Shown: piece after piece, positions 28,587-35,848 of the stretch
Position numbering within the stretch: position 1 is the first letter of the stretch
Layout: each line of letters opens with the position of its first letter
Source: Mesorhizobium jarvisii
GTDB lineage: Bacteria; Pseudomonadota; Alphaproteobacteria; Rhizobiales; Rhizobiaceae
Assembly: GCF_003601985.1 (NCBI RefSeq)
Contig: NZ_QZXA01000002.1
Span: forward strand, 558,001 to 622,000
Direction: 5' to 3'
Length of the DNA: 64,000 bases
Made by a program: the position numbers and the translations under genes
Notes under the pieces: generated by a model
The model's database searches: none
What the model was told of the DNA's origin: nothing
What the model saw: the letters and a program-made list of their open reading frames with translations, nothing else

Positions 28587-28991
28587 GTGACAACAGTGGT
28601 GACCGGCAAAGGCATCGTCATCCGCGAGGCGCATTTCCCCGGCCGCGCGCCGATCGAGGCTTATGGCAATGGCGGGTTCCGCTTTGCCGACATGTCGCAT
28701 CGCGGCTCGCTGCTGTGCCTGCCATCCGGCATCCATGGCTGGGAGCCGGCGGACGCTTCAGCGCTGGCGGTGGCGGATTTCGAAAAACTGCTGGCCGAAG
28801 CCGATAAGGTCGAGATCCTGCTGGTCGGCATGGGCAAGGATTTGAGGCCATTGCCGGCAGCGCTGCGAGCGGCGCTGAAAGAGGCGGGCATTGCGTCCGA
28901 CCCGATGTCGACCGGGGCTGCGGTGCGGACCTACAATGTCCTTCTGGCGGAAGACCGCGCCGTGGCCGCAGCGCTCATCGCCGTCGATTGA
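28587..28991 (+). CDS. Mth938-domain protein (NDUFAF3 homologue)
   Basis: The 134-aa product matches the Mth938/DUF498 fold: FPGRAPIEAYGNGGFRFAD, the SLLCLPSGIHGWEP segment, LLVGMGKDLRPLP, and GIASDPMSTGAAVRTYNVLLAEDR. The human family member NDUFAF3 is an early complex I assembly factor in mitochondria. It follows secDF by 17 bp and is directly followed by the squalene/phytoene-synthase-like gene, whose human relative NDUFAF6 is also a complex I assembly factor. The start is GTG 28587 (GTG 28596 possible). Confidence 0.85.
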   Translation: MTTVVTGKGIVIREAHFPGRAPIEAYGNGGFRFADMSHRGSLLCLPSGIHGWEPADASALAVADFEKLLAEADKVEILLVGMGKDLRPLPAALRAALKEAGIASDPMSTGAAVRTYNVLLAEDRAVAAALIAVD

Positions 28992-28992
28992 T

Positions 28993-29844
28993 ATGTCGCA
29001 AAATGCCAAAATCGTCATGGACGCGGTGCGCGCCGCCGACCATGACCGCTATTTGACGGCACTCTACGCGCCGGCCGAAAAGCGCGACGCGCTGTTTTCG
29101 CTTTACGCTTTCAATGCCGAAATCGCCGGCATCCGTGATCGCATCCATGAAGCGTTGCCGGGCGAGGTGCGGCTGCAATGGTGGCGTGACCTCATCGGCG
29201 TCGACAATGATGATGCAGCCATCGGCCATCCCGTCGCCGACGCGCTGAAGGCGACAATTTCCGCCCACCGCCTTCCCAAGCTGGCATTCGACAACATGCT
29301 CGAAGCGCGCATCTTCGATCTTTATGACGACCCGATGCCGTCGCGCACCGACCTGGAAGGCTATTGCGGCGAGACGGCGGCCGCGCTCATCCAGCTTGCG
29401 GCGATGGTGCTCGATCCCGTCGAGGCGCCCCGCTTCGCTGAATTGGCGGGCAGGGCGGGCTGCGCGCAGGCCATGACCGGCCTCTTGCTTCTGTTGCCGC
29501 TGCACCGCAAGCGCGGGCAGTGTTTTGTCCCGGCCGACATTCTGGCGGCGGCGGGATCGACGTCGGAAGAGTTTGTTGCCGGCGATGGCGGGCCTGGGGC
29601 GCGGCGCGCCGTGGCGGCGATGATAGCGTTGGCGCGCGAACACCTTTCCGCTTTCGAGCGGGGCGCCGCGGCCCTGCCGGTGGCCTTGCATCCGGCATTC
29701 CTGCCGCTGGCACTGTCGCGTGCCTATCTCGACAGGATGGAAGGCTCGCGCCAATCGCCGCTCGACGGCGTCGCGCGGCTGTCCGCCTTGCGCCGGCATT
29801 TGTTGCTGTTGCGGCGAGCGAGCAAGGGCTGGCCGGCACTTTGA
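28993..29844 (+). CDS. Squalene/phytoene synthase-family protein (NDUFAF6-like)
   Basis: The 283-aa product has the all-helical squalene/phytoene synthase fold (RYLTALYAPAEKRDALFSLY, VRLQWWRDLI). The first Asp-rich catalytic motif is degenerate: FNAEIAGIRD stands where synthases have DDxxD-type Asp clusters, and the second motif reads DLEGYCGETAAALIQ. That argues against prenyl synthase activity and for the NDUFAF6 branch. It starts at 28993, just behind the Mth938-gene stop. No carotenoid or hopanoid genes are nearby. Confidence 0.8.
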   Translation: MSQNAKIVMDAVRAADHDRYLTALYAPAEKRDALFSLYAFNAEIAGIRDRIHEALPGEVRLQWWRDLIGVDNDDAAIGHPVADALKATISAHRLPKLAFDNMLEARIFDLYDDPMPSRTDLEGYCGETAAALIQLAAMVLDPVEAPRFAELAGRAGCAQAMTGLLLLLPLHRKRGQCFVPADILAAAGSTSEEFVAGDGGPGARRAVAAMIALAREHLSAFERGAAALPVALHPAFLPLALSRAYLDRMEGSRQSPLDGVARLSALRRHLLLLRRASKGWPAL

Positions 29845-29923
29845 CGTAAACGTCAATCGTGCTAAGGATTCGGCTGTGCTGGGAACTGTCGCCAGAGATG
29901 ATAGGCCGGCCCGGAGGAAATCC

Positions 29924-30352
29924 ATGAGCTTGCCCGTTCTGGTGGCGATCGTCGTCCTTGGCATTGCGCTGTCGGTTGCCGCGGTGCATTTCACCGGCGG
30001 CAGCAAGCCTGCCACGCTGACCGACCCCGATCAGGCGTTGCACCGTTTCGCCGAGGATTTTCCCGACGAGATGGTTGCAACAGTTCGCCTCACGGCGGAC
30101 GCCAAAACGGCATTTCTGGACCTTGGACGAGGGCGCACCGGCATCGTCCACAGCATTGGCGACTGCTTTTTGACGCGTATCGTCATGGCTGCGGACGTCT
30201 CGGTGTCCAGGTCCGAGGAGACGAACACAATTCAATTGCGGTTGACGGACTTCACCTGGAAGGGCGGCCTTTTCCGCTTCGCCAATGCCGGCGATGCGCA
30301 GGCCTTGCTAAAGGCTCTTGAAGCACGCCATGCCGCCAGGGAGGCCGTGTGA
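29924..30352 (+). CDS. Membrane-anchored protein of unknown function
   Basis: The 142-aa product has one N-terminal membrane helix (LPVLVAIVVLGIALSVAAVHF) and a soluble domain of about 115 residues with alternating strands (VRLTADAKTAFLDLG, SIGDCFLTRIVMA, TIQLRLTDFTWKGG). I do not recognise it. GGAGGAAA lies just before the ATG. Its stop overlaps the next gene's ATG (TGATG), so it is probably co-translated with the hydroxylase and could be its accessory. Confidence 0.7.
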   Translation: MSLPVLVAIVVLGIALSVAAVHFTGGSKPATLTDPDQALHRFAEDFPDEMVATVRLTADAKTAFLDLGRGRTGIVHSIGDCFLTRIVMAADVSVSRSEETNTIQLRLTDFTWKGGLFRFANAGDAQALLKALEARHAAREAV

Positions 30353-31302
30353 TGGACAGCTATGATTTTCCGCAGGTCACCCAGCTGGCCATTCCGTTCT
30401 TCGTCGCCGCCATCCTGATCGAGCTCTGGCTGGTGCGCACCGGCCGCGCGAAGGGCTCGTTCGAGACGCGCGACACGCTGACCAGCCTGATGATGGGCAC
30501 CGGCAATGTCGTCGCCGGGCTGCTGCTTGGCGTCGTCTCCTACTGGGAGCTGCTATGGCTGTGGCAGTTCCGCATCTTCAATCTCGGCCTGTCGGTCTGG
30601 GTGTTCCTGGCCGCCTTCCTGCTCGATGATCTGCGCTACTATGTCTATCACCGCATCGCGCACCGGGTGCGCTGGGTGTGGGCCGAGCACGTCAACCATC
30701 ACTCAAGCCAGCACTACAATCTGTCGACGGCGCTCAGGCAGAGCTGGACGGGTCTGTTCACCTTCATGTTCGTGCTGCAGGCGCCGCTGGTGTTGCTCGG
30801 CTTTCACCCAGCGGTGATTGCCTTCACCTTCGGCTTCAACCTCGTCTGGCAGTTCTGGATCCACACCGAGACCATCGGCAAGATGTGGGGCTGGTTCGAA
30901 TTCATCTTCAACACGCCCTCGCACCACCGCGTCCACCACGCCACCAATCCGCGCTATCTCGACGCCAACTATGCCGGCACGCTGATCATTTGGGATCGCA
31001 TGTTCGGCACCTTCGTCGAGGAGCTGGAAGAGGACCGGCCGCGTTACGGCATCGTCAGGAATCTCGGCACCTTCAACCCGCTGAAGGTGGCGTTCCACGA
31101 ATGGATCGGCATGTTCAGGGATGCCTTCGCGCCGGGGCTCTCGCTCGGCGATCGTATCAACTACCTGATCAAGCCGCCCGGCTGGAGCCATGACGGCTCG
31201 CGCGAAACCTCGAAGAGCCTGAAGGCCGCCTATGTCAGGCGAAATCCCAGCGAAGCGGGCAAGCCAGGGCTGCCTATGGCAGGTGCGGGGCCGGCGGAAT
31301 AG
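30352..31302 (+). CDS. Sterol desaturase/fatty acid hydroxylase-family membrane enzyme
   Basis: The 316-aa di-iron membrane enzyme has the histidine clusters of the family: HRIAHRVRWVWAEHVNHHSS and SHHRVHHATN, plus several hydrophobic segments (LAIPFFVAAILIELWLV and SVWVFLAAFLLDDLRYYVYH). Members hydroxylate or desaturate lipids such as ornithine lipids, carotenoids or sterols; the substrate here is unknown. The ATG 30352 overlaps the previous stop; GTG 30349 is an alternative. Confidence 0.85.
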   Translation: MDSYDFPQVTQLAIPFFVAAILIELWLVRTGRAKGSFETRDTLTSLMMGTGNVVAGLLLGVVSYWELLWLWQFRIFNLGLSVWVFLAAFLLDDLRYYVYHRIAHRVRWVWAEHVNHHSSQHYNLSTALRQSWTGLFTFMFVLQAPLVLLGFHPAVIAFTFGFNLVWQFWIHTETIGKMWGWFEFIFNTPSHHRVHHATNPRYLDANYAGTLIIWDRMFGTFVEELEEDRPRYGIVRNLGTFNPLKVAFHEWIGMFRDAFAPGLSLGDRINYLIKPPGWSHDGSRETSKSLKAAYVRRNPSEAGKPGLPMAGAGPAE

Positions 31303-31312
31303 CGTTACGCGC

Positions 31313-31795
31313 CTAATCGACCACCTTGAGCCGTACCCTTGAGCCGTCGGACAATTCGCTCAACCGGCGATGAATATCGGCCATCCCTACGAACTGCTCA
31401 CGCACGGGAACCACAAACATGTTCTCGACATCGAATTTGCCCTCGGCAAAGGCGGGCAAGATGGTGAAGCCGTAGCATTCTCCTAACGTCGGCTTCTTGC
31501 CCGCAGCGTGAAGGCGTTCGACAAGCGGCGGAAGGAACCACTCATCAACCAGATCAGGAGCTGTCCTGCTCATCTCCTCAAAGTCCCTCCTGCTGTTGGC
31601 TACCTGCTCGGCCAAGCCCGTCGCCGTGTCTAGGCAATGAACCGCGTTGTTCGGTCGCTCGACAAACATGCCTCCCACCATTGAGCAGACAAGTGGGGTC
31701 CACGGCTCTGGTAAAAGCCATGACCACGCTCTTGCTGCCGCCTGCGCGATATCCGGTTCAAGTTGGAACGCGATCTCCCGCCACCTGATCGTCAT
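31313..31795 (-). CDS. DUF1851/Tdi1-type putative T6SS immunity protein
   Basis: The 160-aa product has a C-terminal region (GECYGFTILPAFAEGKFDVE followed by VVPVREQFVGMADIHRRLSE and an SDGSRVRLKV end) that resembles DUF1851, the C-terminal domain of Tdi1, an immunity protein against a DNase effector of the type VI secretion system in Agrobacterium. No T6SS gene or toxin lies nearby, so it would be an orphan. ATG 31795 is favoured by the GGCGGAGG motif before it; 31810 is an alternative start. It is convergent with the hydroxylase gene. Confidence 0.6.
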   Translation of the reverse strand: MTIRWREIAFQLEPDIAQAAARAWSWLLPEPWTPLVCSMVGGMFVERPNNAVHCLDTATGLAEQVANSRRDFEEMSRTAPDLVDEWFLPPLVERLHAAGKKPTLGECYGFTILPAFAEGKFDVENMFVVPVREQFVGMADIHRRLSELSDGSRVRLKVVD

Positions 31796-31837
31796 TGGAG
31801 CCTCCGCCATGAAGATAGAGCCCAGTGTTGGTTTTCG

Positions 31838-32190
31838 CTAAGGGCGACGAGCTTGGGTGGCCCACAAGGATGACAGCGAATAGAGCGTCTTCATGAAATC
31901 GAGGAGGAACTGATCATTGTAGGGACCTTCAGGGCCCTGCAAGGCAACGATCCTCTTGAGGCTTCGGACGCGGTTCTCATTGTAATTTTCATTTTCGTAA
32001 GCCAACATTCGCCGCCATGGGGTTGGCCGATCAGCGCCTCAAACGCCGGTATGTGAACCGCGCGTAGCTGTTGCCGGTTGTTGCATCTGATGTAGATGCT
32101 CCAGATAACCTCATAGTCGCAGATGAAAGCTTCATCGCTTTTCGGCAAATCCGGCGGTAAGACCCTGGGGCAGCCTGTCAGCCATAAATT
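31838..32190 (-). pseudogene. Frameshifted coding remnant
   Basis: Two minus-strand frames look protein-like but are out of register. The upstream one reads through SDEAFICDYEVIWSIYIR and PAFEALIGQPHG, the downstream one through RRMLAYENENYNENRVRSLK and FLLDFMKTLYSLSSLW to a stop at 31838-31840. The switch would lie near 32010-32040. There is no good start codon and the 5' end runs into trmFO. It sits directly upstream of the immunity gene. The family is not recognised; a sequencing error is also possible. Confidence 0.45.
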
Positions 32191-33598
32191 ATTCCGCTGC
32201 CTCGGCCCGCGCCGGCAGCCCCAGCCATTGCCGGCAATCGCCCAGCGCGCGCGATGTGATGGCATGGCGTTTGGCGACCGTCTTGTCCTTGCCGCGCAGG
32301 CGCTTGCCTTCGATCTTCACCGCTTCCACCGGCGGGAACAGGCCGAAATTGACGTTCATCGGCTGGAAGGAGCGCTTGCCCGGCTCGTCGTCGGAAACGA
32401 TGTGGCCGCCGGTGATGTGGTTGAGCAGCGCGCCGAAGGCCGTGGTGAGCGGCGGCAGCGACGGTGCTTGGCCGAGCCGCTCGGCGGCGGCGAAGCGGCC
32501 GGCGAGCAGGCCGATGGCGGCGCTTTCGACATAGCCTTCGCAGCCGGTGATCTGGCCTGCGAAGCGCAGGCCCGGGCGCGATTTCAGCTGCAGCGAGGCG
32601 TCGAGCAAGGTCGGCGAATTGATGTAGGTGTTGCGGTGCAGGCCGCCGAGGCGGGCGAAGTCGGCGTTCTCCAGGCCCGGAATGGTGCGGAAGACGCGGA
32701 CCTGCTCGGCATGCTTCAGCTTGGTCTGGAAACCGACCATGTTGTAGAGCGTGCCCAGCGCATTGTCCTGCCGCAGCTGGACGACGGCATAGGCCTTGAC
32801 TGTCGGGTTGTGCGCGTTGGTCAGGCCCATCGGCTTCATAGGCCCGTAGCGCAGCGTCTCGACGCCGCGCTCGGCCATGATCTCGATCGGCAGGCAGCCG
32901 TCGAAATAGGGCGTGCCTTCCCATTGCTTGAATTCAGTTTTCTGGCCGTCGACCAGCGCCTGGACGAAGGCAAGGTACTGCTCCTTGTCCATCGGACAGT
33001 TGATGTAGTCCTTGCCGGTGCCTCCGGGGCCGACCTTGTCATAGCGCGACTGGAACCAGCAAATGTCCATGTTGATCGTGTCGAAATGGATGATCGGCGC
33101 GATGGCGTCGAAGAAGGCCAGCGCATCGGCGCCGGTCGCTTCGGCGATCGACTGGGCAAGCGACGGGGCGGTCAGCGGCCCCGTGGCGATGATCGCCTGG
33201 TCCCAGTCCGCCGGCGGCAGGCCGGGCACTTCCTCGCGCTGAATGGTGATCAGCGGGTGCGCCTCGAGCTTTTTCGTCACGGCCTCGGAGAAGCCGTCGC
33301 GGTCGACAGCCAGAGCGCCGCCGGCCGGCACCTGGTTTGCGTCACCCGCGCTCATGATCAGCGAGCCGGCCAGCCGCATTTCGGCATGCAGCAGGCCGAC
33401 CGCGTTGTTCTCGGCGTCATCGGAGCGGAAGGAATTGGAACAGACGAGTTCGGCCAGGCCATCGGTCTTGTGCGCGTCCGTGCCGCGAACCGGGCGCATT
33501 TCATGCAGCACGACGGAAACACCGGCCTGCGCGGCTTGCCATGCGGCTTCGGAACCGGCGAGACCGCCGCCGATGATGTGTATGGGATTTTTGCTCAT
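32189..33598 (-). CDS. trmFO: Methylenetetrahydrofolate-tRNA-(uracil-5-)-methyltransferase
   Basis: TrmFO is the folate/FAD-dependent enzyme that makes m5U54 in the tRNA T-loop. The 469-aa product opens with an FAD-binding motif ([19 protein letters not shown]), then [26 protein letters not shown] (reactive Cys region), [11 protein letters not shown], and [16 protein letters not shown]. The C-terminal part has the [20 protein letters not shown] motif with a second conserved Cys. The ATG at 33598 gives the usual length. The array of CCUCCUCCC hairpins lies 90 bp upstream on the same strand. Confidence 0.95.
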   Translation of the reverse strand: MSKNPIHIIGGGLAGSEAAWQAAQAGVSVVLHEMRPVRGTDAHKTDGLAELVCSNSFRSDDAENNAVGLLHAEMRLAGSLIMSAGDANQVPAGGALAVDRDGFSEAVTKKLEAHPLITIQREEVPGLPPADWDQAIIATGPLTAPSLAQSIAEATGADALAFFDAIAPIIHFDTINMDICWFQSRYDKVGPGGTGKDYINCPMDKEQYLAFVQALVDGQKTEFKQWEGTPYFDGCLPIEIMAERGVETLRYGPMKPMGLTNAHNPTVKAYAVVQLRQDNALGTLYNMVGFQTKLKHAEQVRVFRTIPGLENADFARLGGLHRNTYINSPTLLDASLQLKSRPGLRFAGQITGCEGYVESAAIGLLAGRFAAAERLGQAPSLPPLTTAFGALLNHITGGHIVSDDEPGKRSFQPMNVNFGLFPPVEAVKIEGKRLRGKDKTVAKRHAITSRALGDCRQWLGLPARAEAAE

Positions 33599-33690
33599 GA
33601 GCGCCGGAATAATCGCTTGGGGCGGCGATTGCAATTGCCGTGCTTGGTGCGCGCAAACCGCAGATGGTGAACCAGACGCTGAAAACAACA

Positions 33691-33801
33691 ACACCCGCCG
33701 GGGGAGGAGGTCCGGCGGGTGTCGTTTTGGGGGTCGATCCTCGGGAGGAGGTGAAGATCGACCATATTCGTCATCGCCGGGGAGGAGGTCGGCTTTGACG
33801 A
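33691..33801 (-). ncRNA. Cuckoo/CcsR-like hairpin triad, unit 3
   Basis: Three hairpins at 33768-33801, 33732-33763 and 33691-33722. Each minus-strand loop contains CCTCCTCCC. The last has an 11-bp stem (ACACCCGCCGG) and is followed on the minus strand by TGTTGTTTTC, a weak T-rich tail that could end the array before trmFO. Confidence 0.75.
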
Positions 33802-33819
33802 AATCTCTTTCGCGTCTTG

Positions 33820-33838
33820 AAAAGGGGCGAAACCCTTT
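33820..33838 (-). terminator. Terminator-like or processing hairpin after array unit 2
   Basis: On the minus strand AAAGGG pairs with CCCTTT around a TTTCGC-like loop and runs into TTTT. It could end or help process the unit upstream. Confidence 0.4.
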
Positions 33839-33870
33839 GGAGCAAAATTCATTTTGCCCCGGAGAAACAA

Positions 33871-33980
33871 CGCCCGCCGCGGGAGGAGGTGCGGCGGGCG
33901 CCGTTTGGTTGGCCAACCCTCGGGAGGAGGTGAAGGTTGGACCTATTCGTCATTGCCGGGGAGGAGGTCGGCTTTGACGA
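33871..33980 (-). ncRNA. Cuckoo/CcsR-like hairpin triad, unit 2
   Basis: Three hairpins at 33947-33980 (TCGTCA/TGACGA outer stem), 33913-33940 (CCAACC/GGTTGG) and 33871-33900 (10-bp perfect CGCCCGCCGC stem). All three minus-strand loops carry CCTCCTCCC, an anti-Shine-Dalgarno sequence. Confidence 0.75.
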
Positions 33981-33998
33981 AATCTCTTTCGCGTTTTG

Positions 33999-34017
33999 AA
34001 AAGGGGCGAAACCCTTT
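33999..34017 (-). terminator. Terminator-like or processing hairpin after array unit 1
   Basis: The same AAAGGG-TTTCG-CCCCTTTT structure as at 33820-33838, between units 1 and 2. A second small stem, GGAGCAAA / TTTGCTCC, lies just before it at 34018-34038. Confidence 0.4.
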
Positions 34018-34045
34018 GGAGCAAAGTTCATTTGCTCCGGGAACA

Positions 34046-34157
34046 GCGCCCGCCGCGGGAGGAGGTGCGGCGGGCGCCGTTTTGGTGGTCAACCCTCGGG
34101 AGGAGGATAAGGGCTGACCGTTCGCTGGAGGTCGGGGAGGAGGTCGACCCCAGCGAA
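34046..34157 (-). ncRNA. Cuckoo/CcsR-like hairpin triad, unit 1
   Basis: Three hairpins at 34121-34157 (TTCGCTGG/CCAGCGAA), 34087-34119 (GGTCA.CCCT / AGGG.TGACC) and 34046-34077 (11-bp perfect GCGCCCGCCGC stem), each with CCTCCTCC in the minus-strand loop. The first hairpin begins 6 bp behind the stop codon of the second DUF1127 gene, so the RNA is probably cut from, or is the 3' part of, the DUF1127 transcript. Confidence 0.75.
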
Positions 34158-34163
34158 ATTCCG

Positions 34164-34304
34164 TTAGATCGCCCGACGGGCGATGATCTTGATTTCGTCG
34201 CGGACGATACCGAGATCATGCAGCTGGCGGTTCGAAAGGCGACCCAGCTCGGTAACCGTCTCGCGATATACGCGCCAGTTACGATAGTTGCGGATCAGGT
34301 TCAT
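34164..34304 (-). CDS. DUF1127 small protein 2
   Basis: A 46-aa Arg-rich product starting MNLIRNYRNWRVYRETV, then LGRLSNRQLHDLGIVRDEI and a basic end (IIARRAI). The core L-x-x-L-S-N-R-x-L-x-D-L-G-I is the DUF1127 signature. Such proteins in alphaproteobacteria influence RNA turnover, phosphate and carbon metabolism; the Rhodobacter member CcaF1 binds RNA and is co-transcribed with CcsR sRNAs. The gene lies 49 bp behind the first DUF1127 gene and 6 bp before the hairpin array. Confidence 0.88.
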   Translation of the reverse strand: MNLIRNYRNWRVYRETVTELGRLSNRQLHDLGIVRDEIKIIARRAI

Positions 34305-34353
34305 TGTCGTTCTCTTTTCGGAAACTTGTTCGGACCATTTGCGGTCCGAAGAA

Positions 34354-34494
34354 TTAGACCGCCTTGCGAGCGACGTAGGGAATGTCGCTGCGGCTGATGC
34401 CGAGGTCGGTCAGTTCGCGGTTGCTCAGGCGGCTCAGCTCGGACACGGTGTCCCGGTAGCGGCGCCAGTTGCGATAGTTGCGGATCAGGTTCAT
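34354..34494 (-). CDS. DUF1127 small protein 1
   Basis: A 46-aa product (MNLIRNYRNWRRYRDTVSEL, then SRLSNRELTDLGISRSDIP and a VARKAV end) with the DUF1127 signature. Its first 11 residues match those of the neighbouring paralogue, so the pair arose by tandem duplication. The ATG at 34494 is chosen because the family begins with MN-x-x-R; a longer in-frame reading exists but has no support. Confidence 0.9.
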   Translation of the reverse strand: MNLIRNYRNWRRYRDTVSELSRLSNRELTDLGISRSDIPYVARKAV

Positions 34495-34640
34495 GGTAGT
34501 TCTCGTTTCGTCTTTCTTGCGGATCATTCCGTTTGTGTACGAACTATAAGTAGGCGGGCTCATATCGATTTAAAAGCGCTATGGCTGCATGGCAGCAATG
34601 CAAATTGTGCAATGCAGCATTAACGCGCCTTCACGGACCT
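34495..34640 (-). promoter_or_regulatory. Candidate control region of the DUF1127-sRNA operon
   Basis: Upstream of the first DUF1127 gene are a TATAGT box (minus strand, about 34545) and a direct repeat GCAATGCA at 34595-34602 and 34609-34616 (14-bp period, one face of the helix). In Brucella, the LysR regulator VtlR controls DUF1127 genes, so a LysR-type site is conceivable. No convincing -35 hexamer was found. Confidence 0.3.
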
Positions 34641-34720
34641 GACACAAAGAAGCCAGAATCGGAAAGTGCCGTGACGTCAACGGTTTGGCTGGTTCGGCTA
34701 AAAAAACGACCTTGCGGGGG

Positions 34721-35848
34721 ATGCAGGACATGGCGGGCTATTCGACACGGGTCAGATCCGACATTGCGCGGTGGCTCCAAGCAGGCCTGATCGACGCCGC
34801 GACGGCCGATGCCCTGACGCGTGACATCGAGGCGAATACGCGCAAATCACTGAGCTTCGGTTCGATCCTGGCCATGATGGCGGCCCTGCTGTTCGGCGCG
34901 GCCATCCTGATCTTCGTCGCTGCCAACTGGGATGCCATTACGCGGCTAGCGCGGGTCGCGGCGCTGTTTGCCATCATCCTTGGCGGCTATGTCGGCGGCG
35001 CTGTGCTGAAGACGCGCGCCCATGCGGCGATCGGCGAAGCCCTGTGGATCGTGGCTGCGGCTGCTTTTGGCGGTTCGATCGCGCTGATCGGCCAGATGTA
35101 TCACCTGTCCGGCGACGAGGCTTCCGCGCTCGTCACCTGGGGCGCCGCTACGGCGTTGGCGGCGGTCGCGCTCCGGTCGAACCCGCTTACAGTCGCTTCG
35201 GTCGGCATCGCCGACGCCTGGCTGTTCCTGAAGGGGTTCGACTATTACAGCCGCAGCGCGTTTCCGCATGCCTTCGTCGTCATGGCGATCGTGCTGTTCG
35301 CCGTCTCGTTCTGGACCCGCAGCCAGGCCGCACGGCATCTGATCATCCTGTCGCTGCTCTTCTATCTCGTGCTGCTGGCCGGGAATCACGCGACGCTGCC
35401 GGTGGCGATCCCCCTGGTCATTGCGTCCGCCGTGCTCTTTGCGGCTGCTGTCTTTGCACCGGAACCTGTCGACAGGATCGTTCAGCTCGGCGGCCGGTTG
35501 CCCCTGCACGCGCTGCTCGGCTTCCTTACCGGGTTGGCCATCATCCAGTTCGAACTCGCCGACGAAAGCACCTACAATAGCGGTTTCGGCATTGCCTCGG
35601 TCGTCGCGCTGGCCGGCATCGTCGCCGCCATCGTGCTGGCGGGACGGGAGAGCAGGGGCCTGCGCTGGCTTGCCTATCTCGGCTTCGCCTTCGAGCTAGC
35701 CATCATCTATGTCGTTACCTTGCAGTCGATGCTCGACACGGCCGGCTTCTTCCTTGCTGCCGCGGTGCTGCTCGGCATCCTGGCGATCATCATCATCCGC
35801 GTCGAAAAACGCATGAAGGGTCCGGCAACGGGGGGAGCCACGGCATGA
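34721..35848 (+). CDS. DUF2157-family polytopic membrane protein
   Basis: The product (about 375 aa) starts with a short cytoplasmic helical domain (DIARWLQAGLIDAATADALT), the DUF2157 head, followed by about ten hydrophobic helices (AMMAALLFGAAILIFVAANW, IGEALWIVAAAAFGGSIALI). Function is unknown. The next gene, a GDYXXLXY protein, overlaps it in ATGA fashion, and the two families are often paired. ATG 34730 is an alternative start with better Shine-Dalgarno spacing. Confidence 0.82.
   Translation: MQDMAGYSTRVRSDIARWLQAGLIDAATADALTRDIEANTRKSLSFGSILAMMAALLFGAAILIFVAANWDAITRLARVAALFAIILGGYVGGAVLKTRAHAAIGEALWIVAAAAFGGSIALIGQMYHLSGDEASALVTWGAATALAAVALRSNPLTVASVGIADAWLFLKGFDYYSRSAFPHAFVVMAIVLFAVSFWTRSQAARHLIILSLLFYLVLLAGNHATLPVAIPLVIASAVLFAAAVFAPEPVDRIVQLGGRLPLHALLGFLTGLAIIQFELADESTYNSGFGIASVVALAGIVAAIVLAGRESRGLRWLAYLGFAFELAIIYVVTLQSMLDTAGFFLAAAVLLGILAIIIIRVEKRMKGPATGGATA

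Larger units (their letters stand above)
33691..34157 (-). repeat. Threefold tandem duplication of a hairpin triad
   Basis: Three copies of a unit with a period of about 176-180 bp. Each has three GC-rich stems exposing CCTCCTCCC, separated by a conserved spacer containing CGAAAGAGATTTCG, the hairpin AAAGGG-TTTCG-CCCCTTTT and a small stem around TTCATTT. Copies 2 and 3 share nearly the whole spacer; copy 1 has lost its leading spacer and abuts the DUF1127 gene. Stem sequences differ between copies with compensating changes, as in structured RNA. Confidence 0.85.

Noticed and set aside
28993..29844. Carotenoid or hopanoid biosynthesis (phytoene/squalene synthase)
   Set aside because: The catalytic Asp motifs are degenerate and no crt/hpn genes are near; the neighbour is an NDUFAF3 homologue.
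31891..32265. 124-aa minus frame as an intact gene
   Set aside because: Its first part is antisense-free trmFO 3' sequence in another frame and its last part is out of register with the more protein-like downstream frame; treated as a remnant.
33243..34117. Plus-strand frames with recurring [13 protein letters not shown] segments in the hairpin array
   Set aside because: The repeats come from the GGGAGGAGGT loops and stems of the RNA array; no start site or family supports a protein.
33691..34157. CRISPR array
   Set aside because: The repeat period is about 178 bp with internally structured units and no unique spacers of 30-40 bp; no cas genes are present.
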